64,000 nt of DNA from Bacteroides xylanisolvens XB1A. GTDB taxonomy: Bacteria > Bacteroidota > Bacteroidia > Bacteroidales > Bacteroidaceae. Location of the stretch: contig NC_021017.1 of NCBI RefSeq assembly GCF_000210075.1, forward strand, positions 3,625,693 to 3,689,692, in the 5' to 3' direction. How positions within the stretch are numbered: position 1 is the stretch's first letter; each line of letters opens with the position of its first letter. A model generated the notes under the pieces. That model made no database searches. It was not told the origin of the DNA and saw only the letters and a program-made list of their open reading frames with translations. The translations under genes and the position numbers were made by a program. Below, in pieces: positions 1 through 9,802 of this stretch.

Positions 1-450
1 TTTGATGTCCAGCTTGCACAACACATTTCCGGATACCCATATCTCTCCGTTTTTTCGCTCGATGAAAGAATTAATGTTGCTTTCAAGCGTTTCCCCGGTA
101 TCTTCCAATTTGGCAAGTGGAGTAAAATTGTCCGTGGCCGGATCATACATTTGAATTCCTATATATGTGCCGATAAGCAAATGACCTTTGCTGTCTTCAA
201 AAACAGTACGAACAAAATTGTGGGCTAACGAATGTTCGTTATTGGGCTCATGTTTGTATATGGTAAATTTAGCACCGTCATAACGGTTCAGACCATCTTC
301 TGTTGCAATCCAAATGAAACCGTTCCGGTCTTGATATATTTGATTAATCAGACTACTGGAGAGTTCTTTGTCAGTAGTGAATAACTTAGGAGATTGCCCG
401 TTGCATAACAAAGAAAACAATAATAATAGAAAAGTGAATACATTTTTCAT
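1..450 (-). CDS. Hybrid two-component system sensor, N-terminal part (runs off the window)
   Basis: The first 150 residues begin with a signal peptide (MKNVFTFLLLLFSLLCNGQ) followed by two-component-regulator propeller repeats. Typical blade motifs such as NQIYQDRNGFIWIATEDGLNRYDG and VFEDSKGHLLIGT are readable. This is the periplasmic sensor domain of Bacteroides hybrid two-component systems, which bind an oligosaccharide and activate the neighbouring utilisation locus. The kinase, receiver and AraC-type DNA-binding parts lie beyond the left edge. It sits downstream of the GH115 and GH95 genes on the same strand, so it is probably their regulator. The family call is clear; the ligand is inferred from the neighbours. 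Confidence 0.9.
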   Translation of the reverse strand, partial: MKNVFTFLLLLFSLLCNGQSPKLFTTDKELSSSLINQIYQDRNGFIWIATEDGLNRYDGAKFTIYKHEPNNEHSLAHNFVRTVFEDSKGHLLIGTYIGIQMYDPATDNFTPLAKLEDTGETLESNINSFIERKNGEIWVSGNVLCKLDIK

Positions 451-608
451 AGTTATAGATCGTTGTTTGTTGTACAAAGAAAACTAAAAACCTAAATATA
501 ACCTAATAAAAAATGAATATTTTCATTAGGCTTCGGGGGTACAATCGGATGTTGTAACATCGTTTGTAAATAATGTAACATGAGAAAAGATTTATCCCTT
601 CTTCTGTA

Positions 609-3044
609 TTATTGTTTTCCTTCGATTGTATTTACAATATAGGTTTTACCCGCCTTTGTTTCGATGTCATATTCATAAACCTTCTGCAGTTTGGGAGATT
701 GCGCACTTACCCCTTTGGCTACAAGAGGTCGTTTGATAGGAGTGGTGGCGAATAATCTATTTGAGCACTCTTTCCCGTTTACTTGTTTTAAGCCTTTCCC
801 TTTCAGTGGGACATAAGACCGGATGCGGAGCGTACCGCCTATATTCGATCGGATGATCGCTTTATTTAACACATTGTTTTTCCAGTCCATATCGACAGTA
901 AAGTTTCCACGTGCCACCAGCCCCTTCACACTTCCTTCTTCCCATGCATCAGGTAATGCTGGCAATAAATGTACGGCACCGTCATGACTTTGGAGCAACA
1001 TTTCCGCTACTCCGGCTGTATAACCGAAATTACCGTCAATCTGGAAAGGCGGATGGGCATCCAGCATATTGGGATAGGTACGCCCGTTCGGATATTCTTT
1101 AGCCAAGTGATCGCTGGGCAATAGTTGAATCATATTTTTGATGATCTGGAAGGCATGGTTTCCATCCAGCATGCGTGCCCAGAAATTGACTTTCCAGCCG
1201 ATACTCCAACCGGTAGCCTTATCACCGCGTTGCAGCAATGTGTTTCTTGCTGCCTGGAATAACTCGGGATTCGAGTATGGAGAAATTTGATTACTCGGAT
1301 ATAGCCCGTACAAATGTGAAATATGACGGTGCTCGTCCTTGGGATTGTCAACATCTTCCAGCCATTCTTGTAGTTGGTTATGTTTTCCTATTTGCATAGG
1401 TGGCAACTTCTCTAGTGTTTGTTTGAGGGAGTCTTGGAAAGAGGGGGCTTCACCTGCGATGTATGAAGCCAATAAGGTATTATGCAGTGCATCAAAGGCA
1501 ATCTGGTTGTCCATGGTGCAACCGGCCGTGATGGGACCGTGTTCCGGTGATACAGAAGGCGACACTACCAACCATTTATACACTGGATGTTCTACCAAGA
1601 AATCCATGTAGAACTGCGCTGTTCCTTTCAGGATGGGATAGTACTCTTTCAGGAATTCTTTATTTCCTGTAAAGAGGTAATGTTGCCAGATATGTTGAGC
1701 TAACCAGGCACCGCCGCTAGGCCACATGCCGGCTGCAGCAAAGTCTACAACTCCGCAAATTCGCCATAAATCAGTATTATGATGCGCCATCCATCCCCTA
1801 CAATCATACATAGTTCGGGCTGTTTCTGCTCCTGTGACAGATAAATCTTTCAACATAGAGAATAGCGGACTATGTGTTTCACTTAAATTAGTGACTTCTG
1901 CCGGCCAATAGTTCATTTCTGTATTAATGTTGATGGTGTATTTACTATCCCAAGGTGCATGAGTACTGTTGTTCCATATACCTTGCAGATTAGCCGGTTG
2001 TCCACCCGGTTGCGAAGAAGAAATCAGTAAATAACGTCCATAATGGAAAAGTAGAGCTGCCATTGCCATGTCTTCTCCATATCCGAAGTTTTCAATTCGT
2101 TTGGGAGTCTCCAGTTGGGAAGCTTTGCCTGTCGGTAATGTAAGGCGTACACGGTCAAATTGTTTTTTATAATAAGCGATATGGCTTTTGAGAGCTTTTT
2201 CGTAAGGTATTTGCATTGCTCTTTTCAGATATTCGCTGGTCCGGTGGGATTCATTGGCGCTGACATCCTGGTAGTTTACGTAGTTGGTTGCTGCCGATAT
2301 ATAAAGGGTTGCTTCTGTTCCTTCATTTATTTGGAGCGTATTTCCTGCCGGGCGGAGAGTGCCATTTGTTTTTACCTGGATTTGACATTCTGCCCGTAGT
2401 GCGGCTTTCAAACCTTCCTGCTCTTTCCCTTGACAGGTGACGGTCAGCTGATCATTCTGAACATTCACCTTATGTACTAGAGGGCAATTATATGCAATAG
2501 TAAAGTTCAGTGCGTTTGCTTTACTTGCTTTGATATGCATAATAATGACATTATCAGTAAATGAAGCAAAAGTGGTGCGGGTATAAGTGACGTCATCCAT
2601 TTGATAACGGGTAGTTGTCGTTGCATTCTCCAGATTCAGATCGCGGTAAAAGCCGGATGCGTTTTGGTGTTCCGGAAATTCCAGATAAAGGCTACCTAAT
2701 GTCAGATAGCTCATTCCGTGTTGCTGGGTTAAGAAGTTGGCGTCAATGAGTCTTTGCGCTTCTTTGTTTCTCCCTTCAAAAATCAGTTTGCGTACAGCCG
2801 GCAGAACATGTATGGCATTCGGGTTATTATTATTGTATGGAGAACCTGCCCAAAATGTTTCTTCGTTGAGTTGTAATTCTTCGCGTTCGATTCCGCCATA
2901 TACCATGGCTCCAAGACGGGAGTTGCCAATAGGGAGAGCTTCCGACCAATTTTGTGCAGGTTGACTATACCACAGTTTCAGGTCCTGTCCTGAAACAAGG
3001 TTGCTTATTAATAGGAATAATACAAAAAAAGTGTTTCTGTTCAT
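609..3044 (-). CDS. GH95 alpha-L-fucosidase / alpha-L-galactosidase, secreted
   Basis: An 811-residue protein with an N-terminal signal peptide (about residues 1-19) and the GH95 opening [20 protein letters not shown], then [21 protein letters not shown]. The central (alpha/alpha)6 barrel is recognisable from [29 protein letters not shown] and SPEHGP, and the C-terminal part carries [27 protein letters not shown]95 inverting enzymes remove alpha-linked L-fucose, and some members remove the isosteric L-galactose found on complex xylans. Between a GH115 alpha-glucuronidase and a hybrid sensor, a xylan side-chain role (L-galactosidase) is plausible but not proved. Length is normal for the family, and a TACCTTTG -7 box lies just upstream of the start. 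Confidence 0.93.
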   Translation of the reverse strand: MNRNTFFVLFLLISNLVSGQDLKLWYSQPAQNWSEALPIGNSRLGAMVYGGIEREELQLNEETFWAGSPYNNNNPNAIHVLPAVRKLIFEGRNKEAQRLIDANFLTQQHGMSYLTLGSLYLEFPEHQNASGFYRDLNLENATTTTRYQMDDVTYTRTTFASFTDNVIIMHIKASKANALNFTIAYNCPLVHKVNVQNDQLTVTCQGKEQEGLKAALRAECQIQVKTNGTLRPAGNTLQINEGTEATLYISAATNYVNYQDVSANESHRTSEYLKRAMQIPYEKALKSHIAYYKKQFDRVRLTLPTGKASQLETPKRIENFGYGEDMAMAALLFHYGRYLLISSSQPGGQPANLQGIWNNSTHAPWDSKYTININTEMNYWPAEVTNLSETHSPLFSMLKDLSVTGAETARTMYDCRGWMAHHNTDLWRICGVVDFAAAGMWPSGGAWLAQHIWQHYLFTGNKEFLKEYYPILKGTAQFYMDFLVEHPVYKWLVVSPSVSPEHGPITAGCTMDNQIAFDALHNTLLASYIAGEAPSFQDSLKQTLEKLPPMQIGKHNQLQEWLEDVDNPKDEHRHISHLYGLYPSNQISPYSNPELFQAARNTLLQRGDKATGWSIGWKVNFWARMLDGNHAFQIIKNMIQLLPSDHLAKEYPNGRTYPNMLDAHPPFQIDGNFGYTAGVAEMLLQSHDGAVHLLPALPDAWEEGSVKGLVARGNFTVDMDWKNNVLNKAIIRSNIGGTLRIRSYVPLKGKGLKQVNGKECSNRLFATTPIKRPLVAKGVSAQSPKLQKVYEYDIETKAGKTYIVNTIEGKQ

Positions 3045-3061
3045 ATTGTATGGATTTGTAG

Positions 3062-3069
3062 CAAAGGTA
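3062..3069 (-). promoter_or_regulatory. Bacteroides -7 box for the GH95 gene
   Basis: Minus-strand TACCTTTG is a perfect match to the Bacteroides -7 consensus TAnnTTTG, 17 bases before the GH95 start codon. No convincing -33 TTTG at the right spacing was found. Confidence 0.55.
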
Positions 3070-3299
3070 GCTCATTTCCCAATACAAAAGGCAAAAAACT
3101 GTTTCTGAAATCTACCTTGGAAGTAACTTCTTTCCATATTTGTGTTACTAATATATATGGTGTATGTTCCACAGGATAAAATAATAACTGCTGGTTTCTT
3201 TTTGATTTATTATCAGCCTTGCCCTCTTGTCATATAGCTTATTTGCAGGCTGATTAAGTAGGGAGGTATAAGAAGGGAAGCTGGTATAGTTGCGTTGGG

Positions 3300-3440
3300 A
3301 TACCGGTATTGTTCTATGAAAGTACCGGTATCATTAATTCCCCACGGCCGTGACAAGATCTTCCCACGGCCGTGGTAGGAACTCGTCACGGCTGTGGGAA
3401 GAAGCTACCACGACCGTGAAGAATTAAGTATACCGGTATC
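3300..3440. repeat. Array of palindromes at 21-22 bp period (TACCGGTA and CACGGCCGTG)
   Basis: TACCGGTA occurs at 3301, 3323 and 3431. CACGGCCGTG, or a one-base variant, occurs at 3343, 3365, 3387 and 3409. The four CACGGCCGTG copies are exactly 22 bp apart, and the step to each flanking TACCGGTA is 21 bp centre to centre. The 12-base spacers between copies resemble one another only when every second one is reverse-complemented. The whole array can therefore also fold as one long imperfect hairpin. Function unknown. Confidence 0.85.
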
Positions 3441-3568
3441 CTGATCGAACAATAGTTATTGAATGATATAAGTATGCCGGTTGTATGACGGATGTTTAAT
3501 GGAGGCTTTTCTTGAAAGGTAAGTAAAGCTGGAGGGATATGAGATATGGGAGAGCAAAATCATAAAAT

Positions 3569-3613
3569 AATAGGCTGACAATAAAACTTATAAAATGTTA
3601 TTGTCAGCCTATT
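3569..3613. repeat. Perfect 16-bp inverted repeat with TGACAATAA motifs
   Basis: AATAGGCTGACAATAA (3569-3584) is the exact reverse complement of 3598-3613, with a 13-base loop. Further TTATTGTCA-type copies lie at 3609 (one mismatch) and 3622, and one in forward orientation at 3679. It lies downstream of the GH115 gene and could act as a terminator on the minus strand, although no clear T-run follows. Confidence 0.7.
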
Positions 3614-3753
3614 GTCAGGGCTTATTGTCAGCGTCTAATGTGCTGGAAATCATTCGTCTAATGAATAGGAATGACGGCTGACAATAAGAACTGCAAAATT
3701 TATATGTAAATACAATCAGTGTGAGTAATTGACTTGTCTCTACATTGATCTTT

Positions 3754-6291
3754 TTATCTATTATCTCTCTTGCTTTTCGATTCATTCATAAACAGATAAG
3801 ATTTCTTGTAGCCTCCGTAGTCTACAACCAACTTTTCCAACACGATGCCCGGATCAAGAGGTTTGAAAATTAGTGTCTGCATGCCGTCTGATGTATTCGG
3901 CACATTCAGTTTGACCTTTTTCTCAACGATACGTCTTGCAACTGTCGGATAGTATATGCTGTATACATTTTCAGGAAGCTCGTTTAAGTTATGATTGAAA
4001 TTGATAGTCTGTTCCTTCGCTCCTTCGAATCCGATACTGTACTCATGTCCTTTCCGGTCGTGGAAAGCAAGAGTCGATTTCACTATCACGTGAACAGTCA
4101 CTTTGTCGACTCCTTTAGGCAATTTTATTTTGTAGGAGATAGAAGCTCCGTCGGTCGGCTGGGTATAAGGCATCAGAGCCATGCCGCTGAGGGTACGCCC
4201 CATATAGGGGATCACTGTCCATTCCGTACTTGGTGCTGCTTTAGTGCTGTAATAGTGTTCGGCTTCCATAGCTACATATCCGTCTTGTCCGGTGAAGACG
4301 TATCCACCGACAGCCTTTTCCGGATGCTTGATTCGGTAGGTTTGTGGTAATGTATCAGCGGGGAAATTATCATTCCATGAGGTATAACCGATATGTTTCT
4401 GAATCATCATGTTCTTCCATTTACCGCCGGACATAACATTGTTATAATCGTCACTCAACGCTTTATCCCGTGCAAAAGCCTGTTCCACTTTATCTGCCCA
4501 TTCGTTAGCTTGCGGATTGTTTTCTTTGTACAATTTATGGTTCATGACTTGTGCATAATACATCTCGTACAGGTTTACCATGGCTTGAACAGGGAAGAGG
4601 ATTAATTGCTTGTAGGCATCTTTATATTCCGGTTTCAATGATATGTATTGTCTCAAAGCTTCCGCTTCCAGTTTCAGATATTCATCAGATACTTGTTTCC
4701 ATTCGCCGGTCTCCAGGTTATAAGTATTCCGGTCGAGCATTTCTCCCGTTACGCGACCGTTATATTTGCTGTACAGGTTTAAGATTCGCATAGCTTCATC
4801 CGCTTGATCTTCGCCAAACTGCTGTGCGCAGAAACGACGGGGATGATCCAGCAAGTTAGAGACGTTGAATTGCTTGGGATTCCATGCCATATCCATGAAG
4901 AGCGTGATCGGATATTCCATTGGTTTCAAATCGCCTACATTCAGTATCCACAGCTTTTCTACTCCGTAATCGTATGTGAGTTGAAGTTGCTCCCACATAT
5001 TTTGTATAGGGGTTACGTTCAGCCATTTGGAGTTTCTCGGAGCACCTACGTAGTCTACATGGTAATACATGCCCCAACCGCCCGGATGCTTACGTTCCTT
5101 GGCATTTGGCAGACGGCATACATTGCCCCAATTGTCATCACATAATAGCATGATAACATCATCGGGCACACGCATACCTTTATCATAGTAATCCAGTACT
5201 TCTTTGTATAGTGCCCAGACTTGCGGGGTTGCTTTGGCAGGTCGTTTAGTCACCTTTTCAATGATTCTGCGTTGGTTCTTTACTATGTCTTCCAGCAGTT
5301 TCACGTTGGTGTTTTCGCTCATGGCTGCGTCACCGTCTCCGCGCATACCGATGGTTACGATATCTTCTGTGCCCTGCATCCGTTCGATACCTTCACGGAA
5401 AAACTGATCGATCACTTTTTTGTTAGTTGTATAATCCCATGCACCATATTCTTTGCGCTTGCGTGACCACTCCTGATGGTTGCGTGCCATTGGTTCGTGG
5501 TGGGATGTACCGATGATGATTCCCATTTCATCAGCAGTCTTACTATTCTCCGGGTCGTCTGCATAGAAAGCCCAGCTCCACATGGCAGGCCAAAGGAAAT
5601 TACCTTTTAGGCGTAGTATCAATTCGCAAACTTGTGTATAAAAACGGTGGTCACCATAGTTTGTGCCGTAGGTCTGTTTTACCCAACCGGTCAGACAGGG
5701 CGCTTCATCATTGAGGAAGATGCCGCGGTAGGTCACCGCAGGTTCTCCGTCTGTATACTGTCCCGGCTTTACATATACATTCTGTTGTTTTCGGATAGGG
5801 ACGTCTGCCCACCAATACCAGGGAGATACCCCTATTTGTTCGGAAAGTTCATAGATACCATAGATCGTACCGCGTCTGTCGCTGCCGATGATAACCACTG
5901 CTTCATCTACTCCTTCACAGGGATTGGTGACAACTTGCAGGATATATTTCTCATTTTTCCCTTCCAGCTCCTTTTTATCTATTTTGTTTGCAGCTATCAG
6001 TTTTTTTACAAAAGGAGTACTATAGGTACCTACAATGACACAGTGTTTCGAACTTACGTTTGTTAAGAATTCAGGCTTCGTTCCGCATACTTGCAGTATA
6101 TCTTGTTGAAGATTGCCGACAGCTATCATTACCCCTTTGTCTTCGGAAGAATCTACATATATCGGACAAGGAACTCCGTTGGCAATCAACGGAAAATGAT
6201 TACCGGCCGGTGTGAATATTACAAATTGTTCAGCGGCAAATGCCACTATACTCACAACAGAGAGGTAGAAGAATAGAAATAATCTTTTCAT
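3754..6291 (-). CDS. GH115 alpha-glucuronidase, secreted
   Basis: An 845-residue protein when started at MKRLFLFFYLSVVSIVAFAA, a good signal peptide; an upstream in-frame ATG at 6324 would place 11 polar residues before it. The sequence is GH115 throughout: GSDRRGTIYGIYELSEQIGV, SPWYWWADVP, YRGIFLNDEAP, LKGNFLWPAMW, GIIIGTSHHEPM, TIGMRGDGD and a C-terminal beta-rich domain. GH115 enzymes remove (4-O-methyl)glucuronic acid from internal positions of glucuronoxylan, and some act on arabinogalactan. It lies upstream of GH95 and a hybrid sensor on the same strand but is separated from GH95 by 709 bp with its own promoter, so the two are probably co-regulated rather than one tight operon. Confidence 0.94.
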   Translation of the reverse strand: MKRLFLFFYLSVVSIVAFAAEQFVIFTPAGNHFPLIANGVPCPIYVDSSEDKGVMIAVGNLQQDILQVCGTKPEFLTNVSSKHCVIVGTYSTPFVKKLIAANKIDKKELEGKNEKYILQVVTNPCEGVDEAVVIIGSDRRGTIYGIYELSEQIGVSPWYWWADVPIRKQQNVYVKPGQYTDGEPAVTYRGIFLNDEAPCLTGWVKQTYGTNYGDHRFYTQVCELILRLKGNFLWPAMWSWAFYADDPENSKTADEMGIIIGTSHHEPMARNHQEWSRKRKEYGAWDYTTNKKVIDQFFREGIERMQGTEDIVTIGMRGDGDAAMSENTNVKLLEDIVKNQRRIIEKVTKRPAKATPQVWALYKEVLDYYDKGMRVPDDVIMLLCDDNWGNVCRLPNAKERKHPGGWGMYYHVDYVGAPRNSKWLNVTPIQNMWEQLQLTYDYGVEKLWILNVGDLKPMEYPITLFMDMAWNPKQFNVSNLLDHPRRFCAQQFGEDQADEAMRILNLYSKYNGRVTGEMLDRNTYNLETGEWKQVSDEYLKLEAEALRQYISLKPEYKDAYKQLILFPVQAMVNLYEMYYAQVMNHKLYKENNPQANEWADKVEQAFARDKALSDDYNNVMSGGKWKNMMIQKHIGYTSWNDNFPADTLPQTYRIKHPEKAVGGYVFTGQDGYVAMEAEHYYSTKAAPSTEWTVIPYMGRTLSGMALMPYTQPTDGASISYKIKLPKGVDKVTVHVIVKSTLAFHDRKGHEYSIGFEGAKEQTINFNHNLNELPENVYSIYYPTVARRIVEKKVKLNVPNTSDGMQTLIFKPLDPGIVLEKLVVDYGGYKKSYLFMNESKSKRDNR

Positions 6292-6509
6292 GGTTTCAAT
6301 ATTTAATAATTTGTTGTTAATCATTGATCTTACGTTTCACTGTAACCGGATATTCTATTTTGCAGATAATTGGTAATTGAAAAGTATATAACAGCAGGCT
6401 CAAAATGATGTAAATATCCTTCTTCATAAATACTATATTTAATGAAATTATCTTCTTTGTGTCTTAAATCCCAAAAATGGTTTATTTTTGTCTGTACTGT
6501 GACACGATG

Positions 6510-6517
6510 CAAAGATA
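6510..6517 (-). promoter_or_regulatory. Bacteroides -7 box for the GH115 gene
   Basis: Minus-strand TATCTTTG matches TAnnTTTG perfectly, about 218 bases upstream of the chosen start, so the transcript would have a long AT-rich leader. Apart from this box and a small GATTTTG/CAAAATC hairpin near 6657, nothing else was seen in 6292-6798. Confidence 0.45.
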
Positions 6518-6798
6518 GTTGGTATTGATAAGAACGGGCTTTGGGTATGTTTCAATTATTTATACTGTTGATACCAATTTACTTTTTCTTGAAGTTTTTT
6601 CTTCGGAGATAAAATGAAGAAGTGTGAACAAACTGCTTTGTTCAATAAATGTTTTTGATTTTGTTTCAAAATCTTTTTGTATTGTATCTATGAGGCTGTC
6701 GGATGAATAATGATGGTTAATGTGTCATATTCCGTATTAATAAGATTGGTATGTGATGCGTATAATATAAGTTGGTTTAACAAGAGTAAGTAGAGATT

Positions 6799-7614
6799 TT
6801 AATGATCTTGAGAATATCGGTAAGCGTCAATTGCATTCTTAACCGAACCGTGTAACAGTAACAATTTTTGTGCATGGTCATGATTTAATCCTAGTTCCTC
6901 CATAATCATCCTGGTGCCTCTTTCTACCAGTTTATGATTACTAAGCTGCATGTTTACCATCTTATTTCCTTTCACCCGTCCAAGTTGAATCATGACAGAG
7001 GTGCTAATCATATTCAGAATCATTTTCTGTCCGGTGCCTGATTTCATCCGGGAACTGCCTGTTACATATTCCGGTCCTACAATCATTTCGATGGCGACAT
7101 CTGCCTCTGCCGCCATTGGAGAATCGGGATTACTGGTGATACAACCTGTCAGGACACCGTGTTTACGGGCTTCCCGTAAAGCACCGATTACGTACGGGGT
7201 AGTGCCGGAAGCGGCAATGCCGATAACGGTGTCTTTTTCGTTGATCTGGTGTTCGACGAGTTCTTCCCAACCTCGATTTTCATCATCTTCGGCTCCTTCT
7301 ACCGGATTGCGCAAGGCTGTATCGCCTCCTGCAATCAGTCCGATAATCCAGTTGGGAGACATACCGAAAGTAGGAGGAATTTCGGAAGCATCCAATACTC
7401 CCAGGCGACCGCTTGTGCCGGCCCCCATATAAAAGATGCGTCCGCCTTGTTTCATGCGGGGCACAATCTGATTGACAAGCTCTTCAATTTGTGGAATAGC
7501 CTTTTGTACGGCTAACGCTACTTTCTGATCTTCCTGGTTGATATCTTCTAAGATCTCTCGCACAGATTTCTTTTCCAGATGATCGTAAAAGGACGGTTGT
7601 TCGGTTATTTGCAT
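6799..7614 (-). CDS. murQ: N-acetylmuramic acid 6-phosphate etherase
   Basis: A 271-residue SIS-domain protein. The family signature is intact: FYMGAGTSGRLGVLDASEIPPTFG near residue 60, then IGLIAGGDTALRNPVEGAEDD, GIAASGTTPYVIGAL and GSSRMKSGTGQKMILNMIST. MurQ cleaves the D-lactyl ether of MurNAc-6-phosphate to give GlcNAc-6-phosphate and D-lactate, the committed step of cytoplasmic MurNAc recycling. It is the last gene of the operon, 40 bases after a MurK-like kinase and a MurT-like permease, which supply MurNAc-6-phosphate. Length is normal. Confidence 0.97.
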   Translation of the reverse strand: MQITEQPSFYDHLEKKSVREILEDINQEDQKVALAVQKAIPQIEELVNQIVPRMKQGGRIFYMGAGTSGRLGVLDASEIPPTFGMSPNWIIGLIAGGDTALRNPVEGAEDDENRGWEELVEHQINEKDTVIGIAASGTTPYVIGALREARKHGVLTGCITSNPDSPMAAEADVAIEMIVGPEYVTGSSRMKSGTGQKMILNMISTSVMIQLGRVKGNKMVNMQLSNHKLVERGTRMIMEELGLNHDHAQKLLLLHGSVKNAIDAYRYSQDH

Positions 7615-7654
7615 TTTTATAATTACTGGTTATAAATTACAATAGGTAAAAGAA

Positions 7655-8491
7655 CTATTGTTGATGGTATTGAATCAGCCCTTCCATCGGACTTTGAAGA
7701 ATCTTACCGATCTGAATTCCTGTTGTTTGCGCAGCCTCCTGCAAAATCTCCTTGTAACAGTGAGCTACGGAACCAATAAAATGTACCGGATATTGCTTAT
7801 AATCATATTGCATCACGTTTCTGCGGAGAAAAGCGATAAAGCTGTTGAGTACTAGTGAACGGATAGCCGGTTCTTCCAAGTGCTGTGCAAGGAAAGGGGA
7901 GAGACTAGCCAGAAAACGGTTCGGAAAGGGTTGGCGGTAAACGCGGTCGATGATTTCGGGGGCCGTCAGGTCGAACTGTTTTAAGAAAGCTTCTTTGATG
8001 GCGGGTGGAAGCTGGTTTTTCAGTACATCGCCTACCAGTAGTTTTCCTAAGACTGCGCCGCTTCCTTCATCTCCCAGGATGAATCCAAGAGGGGAGATGT
8101 TGTTGACAATCTCTTCACCGTTGTAGAAACAGGAATTGGAACCTGTGCCGAGGATGCAGGCAATCCCTGCTTCATGTCCGCATAGTCCGCGGGCAGCGGC
8201 AAGCATATCCGAGTTGGCTTTGATATTTCCGATGACAGGCAGGCTGTCGGCGATGGCCCGCCGGAGGACGGGAGCCTTTTCGGGAGTGCAGCCTGCACCA
8301 TAAAAAAAGACGGAGTTGATCGTTCCTTCCGGTAGTTGTGGCAGAAGGGAATGTGTCAGCTCTTGTTGAATTTCTTCTTCTGATTGGAAGAAGGGATTAA
8401 TTCCCTTCGTTCCCATTCGTTTGATTGGGGTGTCGTTGAAAACGATGCACCAGTCGGTTTTTGTAGAACCACTATCTGCAATGAGTATCAT
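7655..8491 (-). CDS. murK: BadF/BadG-type sugar kinase, probable MurNAc kinase (MurK)
   Basis: A 278-residue ASKHA-fold kinase of the BadF/BadG/BcrA/BcrD and N-acetylglucosamine-kinase family. Residues 1-16 (MILIADSGSTKTDWCI) form the phosphate-1 motif. GAGCT near residue 67, GIACILGTGSNSCFYNGE near 110 and GDEGSGAVLGK near 140 complete the nucleotide and sugar site. In Tannerella and related Bacteroidetes a kinase of this kind phosphorylates imported MurNAc and sits between a permease and MurQ, the order seen here. An N-acetylglucosamine kinase is the alternative, but the immediate murQ neighbour favours MurNAc. It starts 13 bases after the permease gene. Confidence 0.85.
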   Translation of the reverse strand: MILIADSGSTKTDWCIVFNDTPIKRMGTKGINPFFQSEEEIQQELTHSLLPQLPEGTINSVFFYGAGCTPEKAPVLRRAIADSLPVIGNIKANSDMLAAARGLCGHEAGIACILGTGSNSCFYNGEEIVNNISPLGFILGDEGSGAVLGKLLVGDVLKNQLPPAIKEAFLKQFDLTAPEIIDRVYRQPFPNRFLASLSPFLAQHLEEPAIRSLVLNSFIAFLRRNVMQYDYKQYPVHFIGSVAHCYKEILQEAAQTTGIQIGKILQSPMEGLIQYHQQ

Positions 8492-8504
8492 ATCTTTGAG
8501 TTTT

Positions 8505-9788
8505 TTATTGTTTCTTTCCGAAAGAATCCTCCAGTCGGTTGCGAATCATTAATGAGGCGACGATACCGGGTAGGGTACAAATACAAACCCAGATAAAGAA
8601 GTTTGTGTATCCGAGATGTTCCTGTATCCATCCGGCAGGCATACCGGGAATCATCATGCCTAGTGCCATAAATCCGGTTCCGATAGCATAGTGCGCCGTT
8701 TTGTGTTCACCTTCTGCTATATAAATCAGATATAGCATATAAGCGGTAAAACCGAAACCATACCCCAACTGTTCGATCGCTACACAAATGGCTATAAATA
8801 TAGGATTGTCCGGGGTGGCGGCAGCCATCCATACATATAATAGATCGGGAATGTTGATGGCTAATGCCATGGGTAATATCCATTTCTTGAATCCGTCACG
8901 GGAAACGAGGAAACCACTAATGATTCCACCGAGCAATAAAGCTATGACACCTATCGTGCCGTAGATCATTCCGACAGTTGCTGTGGATAAACCCAGTCCA
9001 CCTTTATCGGTCGTGTCGAGCAGGAAAGGAGAAGCTATTTTGGCTAACTGTGATTCTCCCAACCGGTAGGTGAGGAGGAAAAAGAACATGAGACCGAGGT
9101 TCTTTTTCTGAAAGAATGTGACAAAGGTCAGGAGGAAATCTCCCAACAACTTACCCGGTGTGAGTCCGGGACGTTTAATGTCCGAATCAGGATGGGGGAG
9201 GATAAGCCGATGATAGATAGTAAGAGCCAGAAATAATCCGGCAAGGAGGTAGAATGTAATACTCCATGCCAGGGGAATATTGTTCTGTGACGTTTCCAGC
9301 CATCCTGCCAGCATGACTAGAATTCCCTGCCCGAAAATATTGGCAAGCCGATAGAAAGTATTCCGGATACCGACAAAGAAAGATTGTTCCTTATTATTGA
9401 GTCCGAGCATATAGAAACCGTCTGCTGCGATGTCATGCGTAGCGGAACTGAACGCCAACAGCCAGAAAAAAGCAAGAGTCAACTGTACATAATGAGCAGT
9501 CGGAATAAAGAAGGCTATTCCTGCAAATCCGGCAGCGATGAAACCTTGCATGGCAATAATCCAGGCACGCTTCGTTTTCACCAGGTCGACGAATGGACTC
9601 CATAGCGGTTTGATAGTCCAGGGAAGATAGAGCCAGGAAGTGTATAAGGCTATTTCCGTATTGGATAATCCTAAACGCTTGTACATGATAACAGCAATCG
9701 TCATTACCGCTACGTATGGCAGCCCTTCTGCGAAGTAGAGGGTGGGTATCCAGCTCCAGGGATTTCTTTTTATAGTGGGGGTTGTCAT
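8505..9788 (-). CDS. murT: Major facilitator permease, MurT-like MurNAc / muropeptide importer
   Basis: A 427-residue, about 12-helix MFS protein. It starts MTTPTIKRNPWSWIPTLYFAEGLPY, the opening typical of AmpG-like and MurT permeases, followed by LSNTEIALYTSWLYLPWTIKPLWSPFVD. AmpG proteins import anhydro-muropeptides; the Tannerella homologue MurT imports free MurNAc for phosphorylation by MurK. With kinase and etherase genes directly downstream (13 bases, then 40), MurNAc import followed by cytoplasmic phosphorylation is the simplest reading. AmpG-like substrates such as anhydroMurNAc or GlcNAc-anhydroMurNAc cannot be excluded. Confidence 0.85.
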   Translation of the reverse strand: MTTPTIKRNPWSWIPTLYFAEGLPYVAVMTIAVIMYKRLGLSNTEIALYTSWLYLPWTIKPLWSPFVDLVKTKRAWIIAMQGFIAAGFAGIAFFIPTAHYVQLTLAFFWLLAFSSATHDIAADGFYMLGLNNKEQSFFVGIRNTFYRLANIFGQGILVMLAGWLETSQNNIPLAWSITFYLLAGLFLALTIYHRLILPHPDSDIKRPGLTPGKLLGDFLLTFVTFFQKKNLGLMFFFLLTYRLGESQLAKIASPFLLDTTDKGGLGLSTATVGMIYGTIGVIALLLGGIISGFLVSRDGFKKWILPMALAINIPDLLYVWMAAATPDNPIFIAICVAIEQLGYGFGFTAYMLYLIYIAEGEHKTAHYAIGTGFMALGMMIPGMPAGWIQEHLGYTNFFIWVCICTLPGIVASLMIRNRLEDSFGKKQ

Positions 9789-9802
9789 GGTATTATTCTT
9801 TT

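Larger units (their letters stand above)
3045..3753. other. 709-bp intergenic region between GH115 and GH95, rich in palindromes
   Basis: No gene is seen here. The region holds the GH95 promoter, a 22-bp-period palindrome array (3300-3440) and a cluster of TGACAATAA motifs including a perfect 16-bp hairpin (3569-3613). These are listed separately. Confidence 0.8.

Noticed and set aside
6330-6512. 60-codon minus-strand frame upstream of the GH115 gene
   Set aside because: It needs a non-ATG start just at the -7 box and lies in the probable untranslated leader of GH115.
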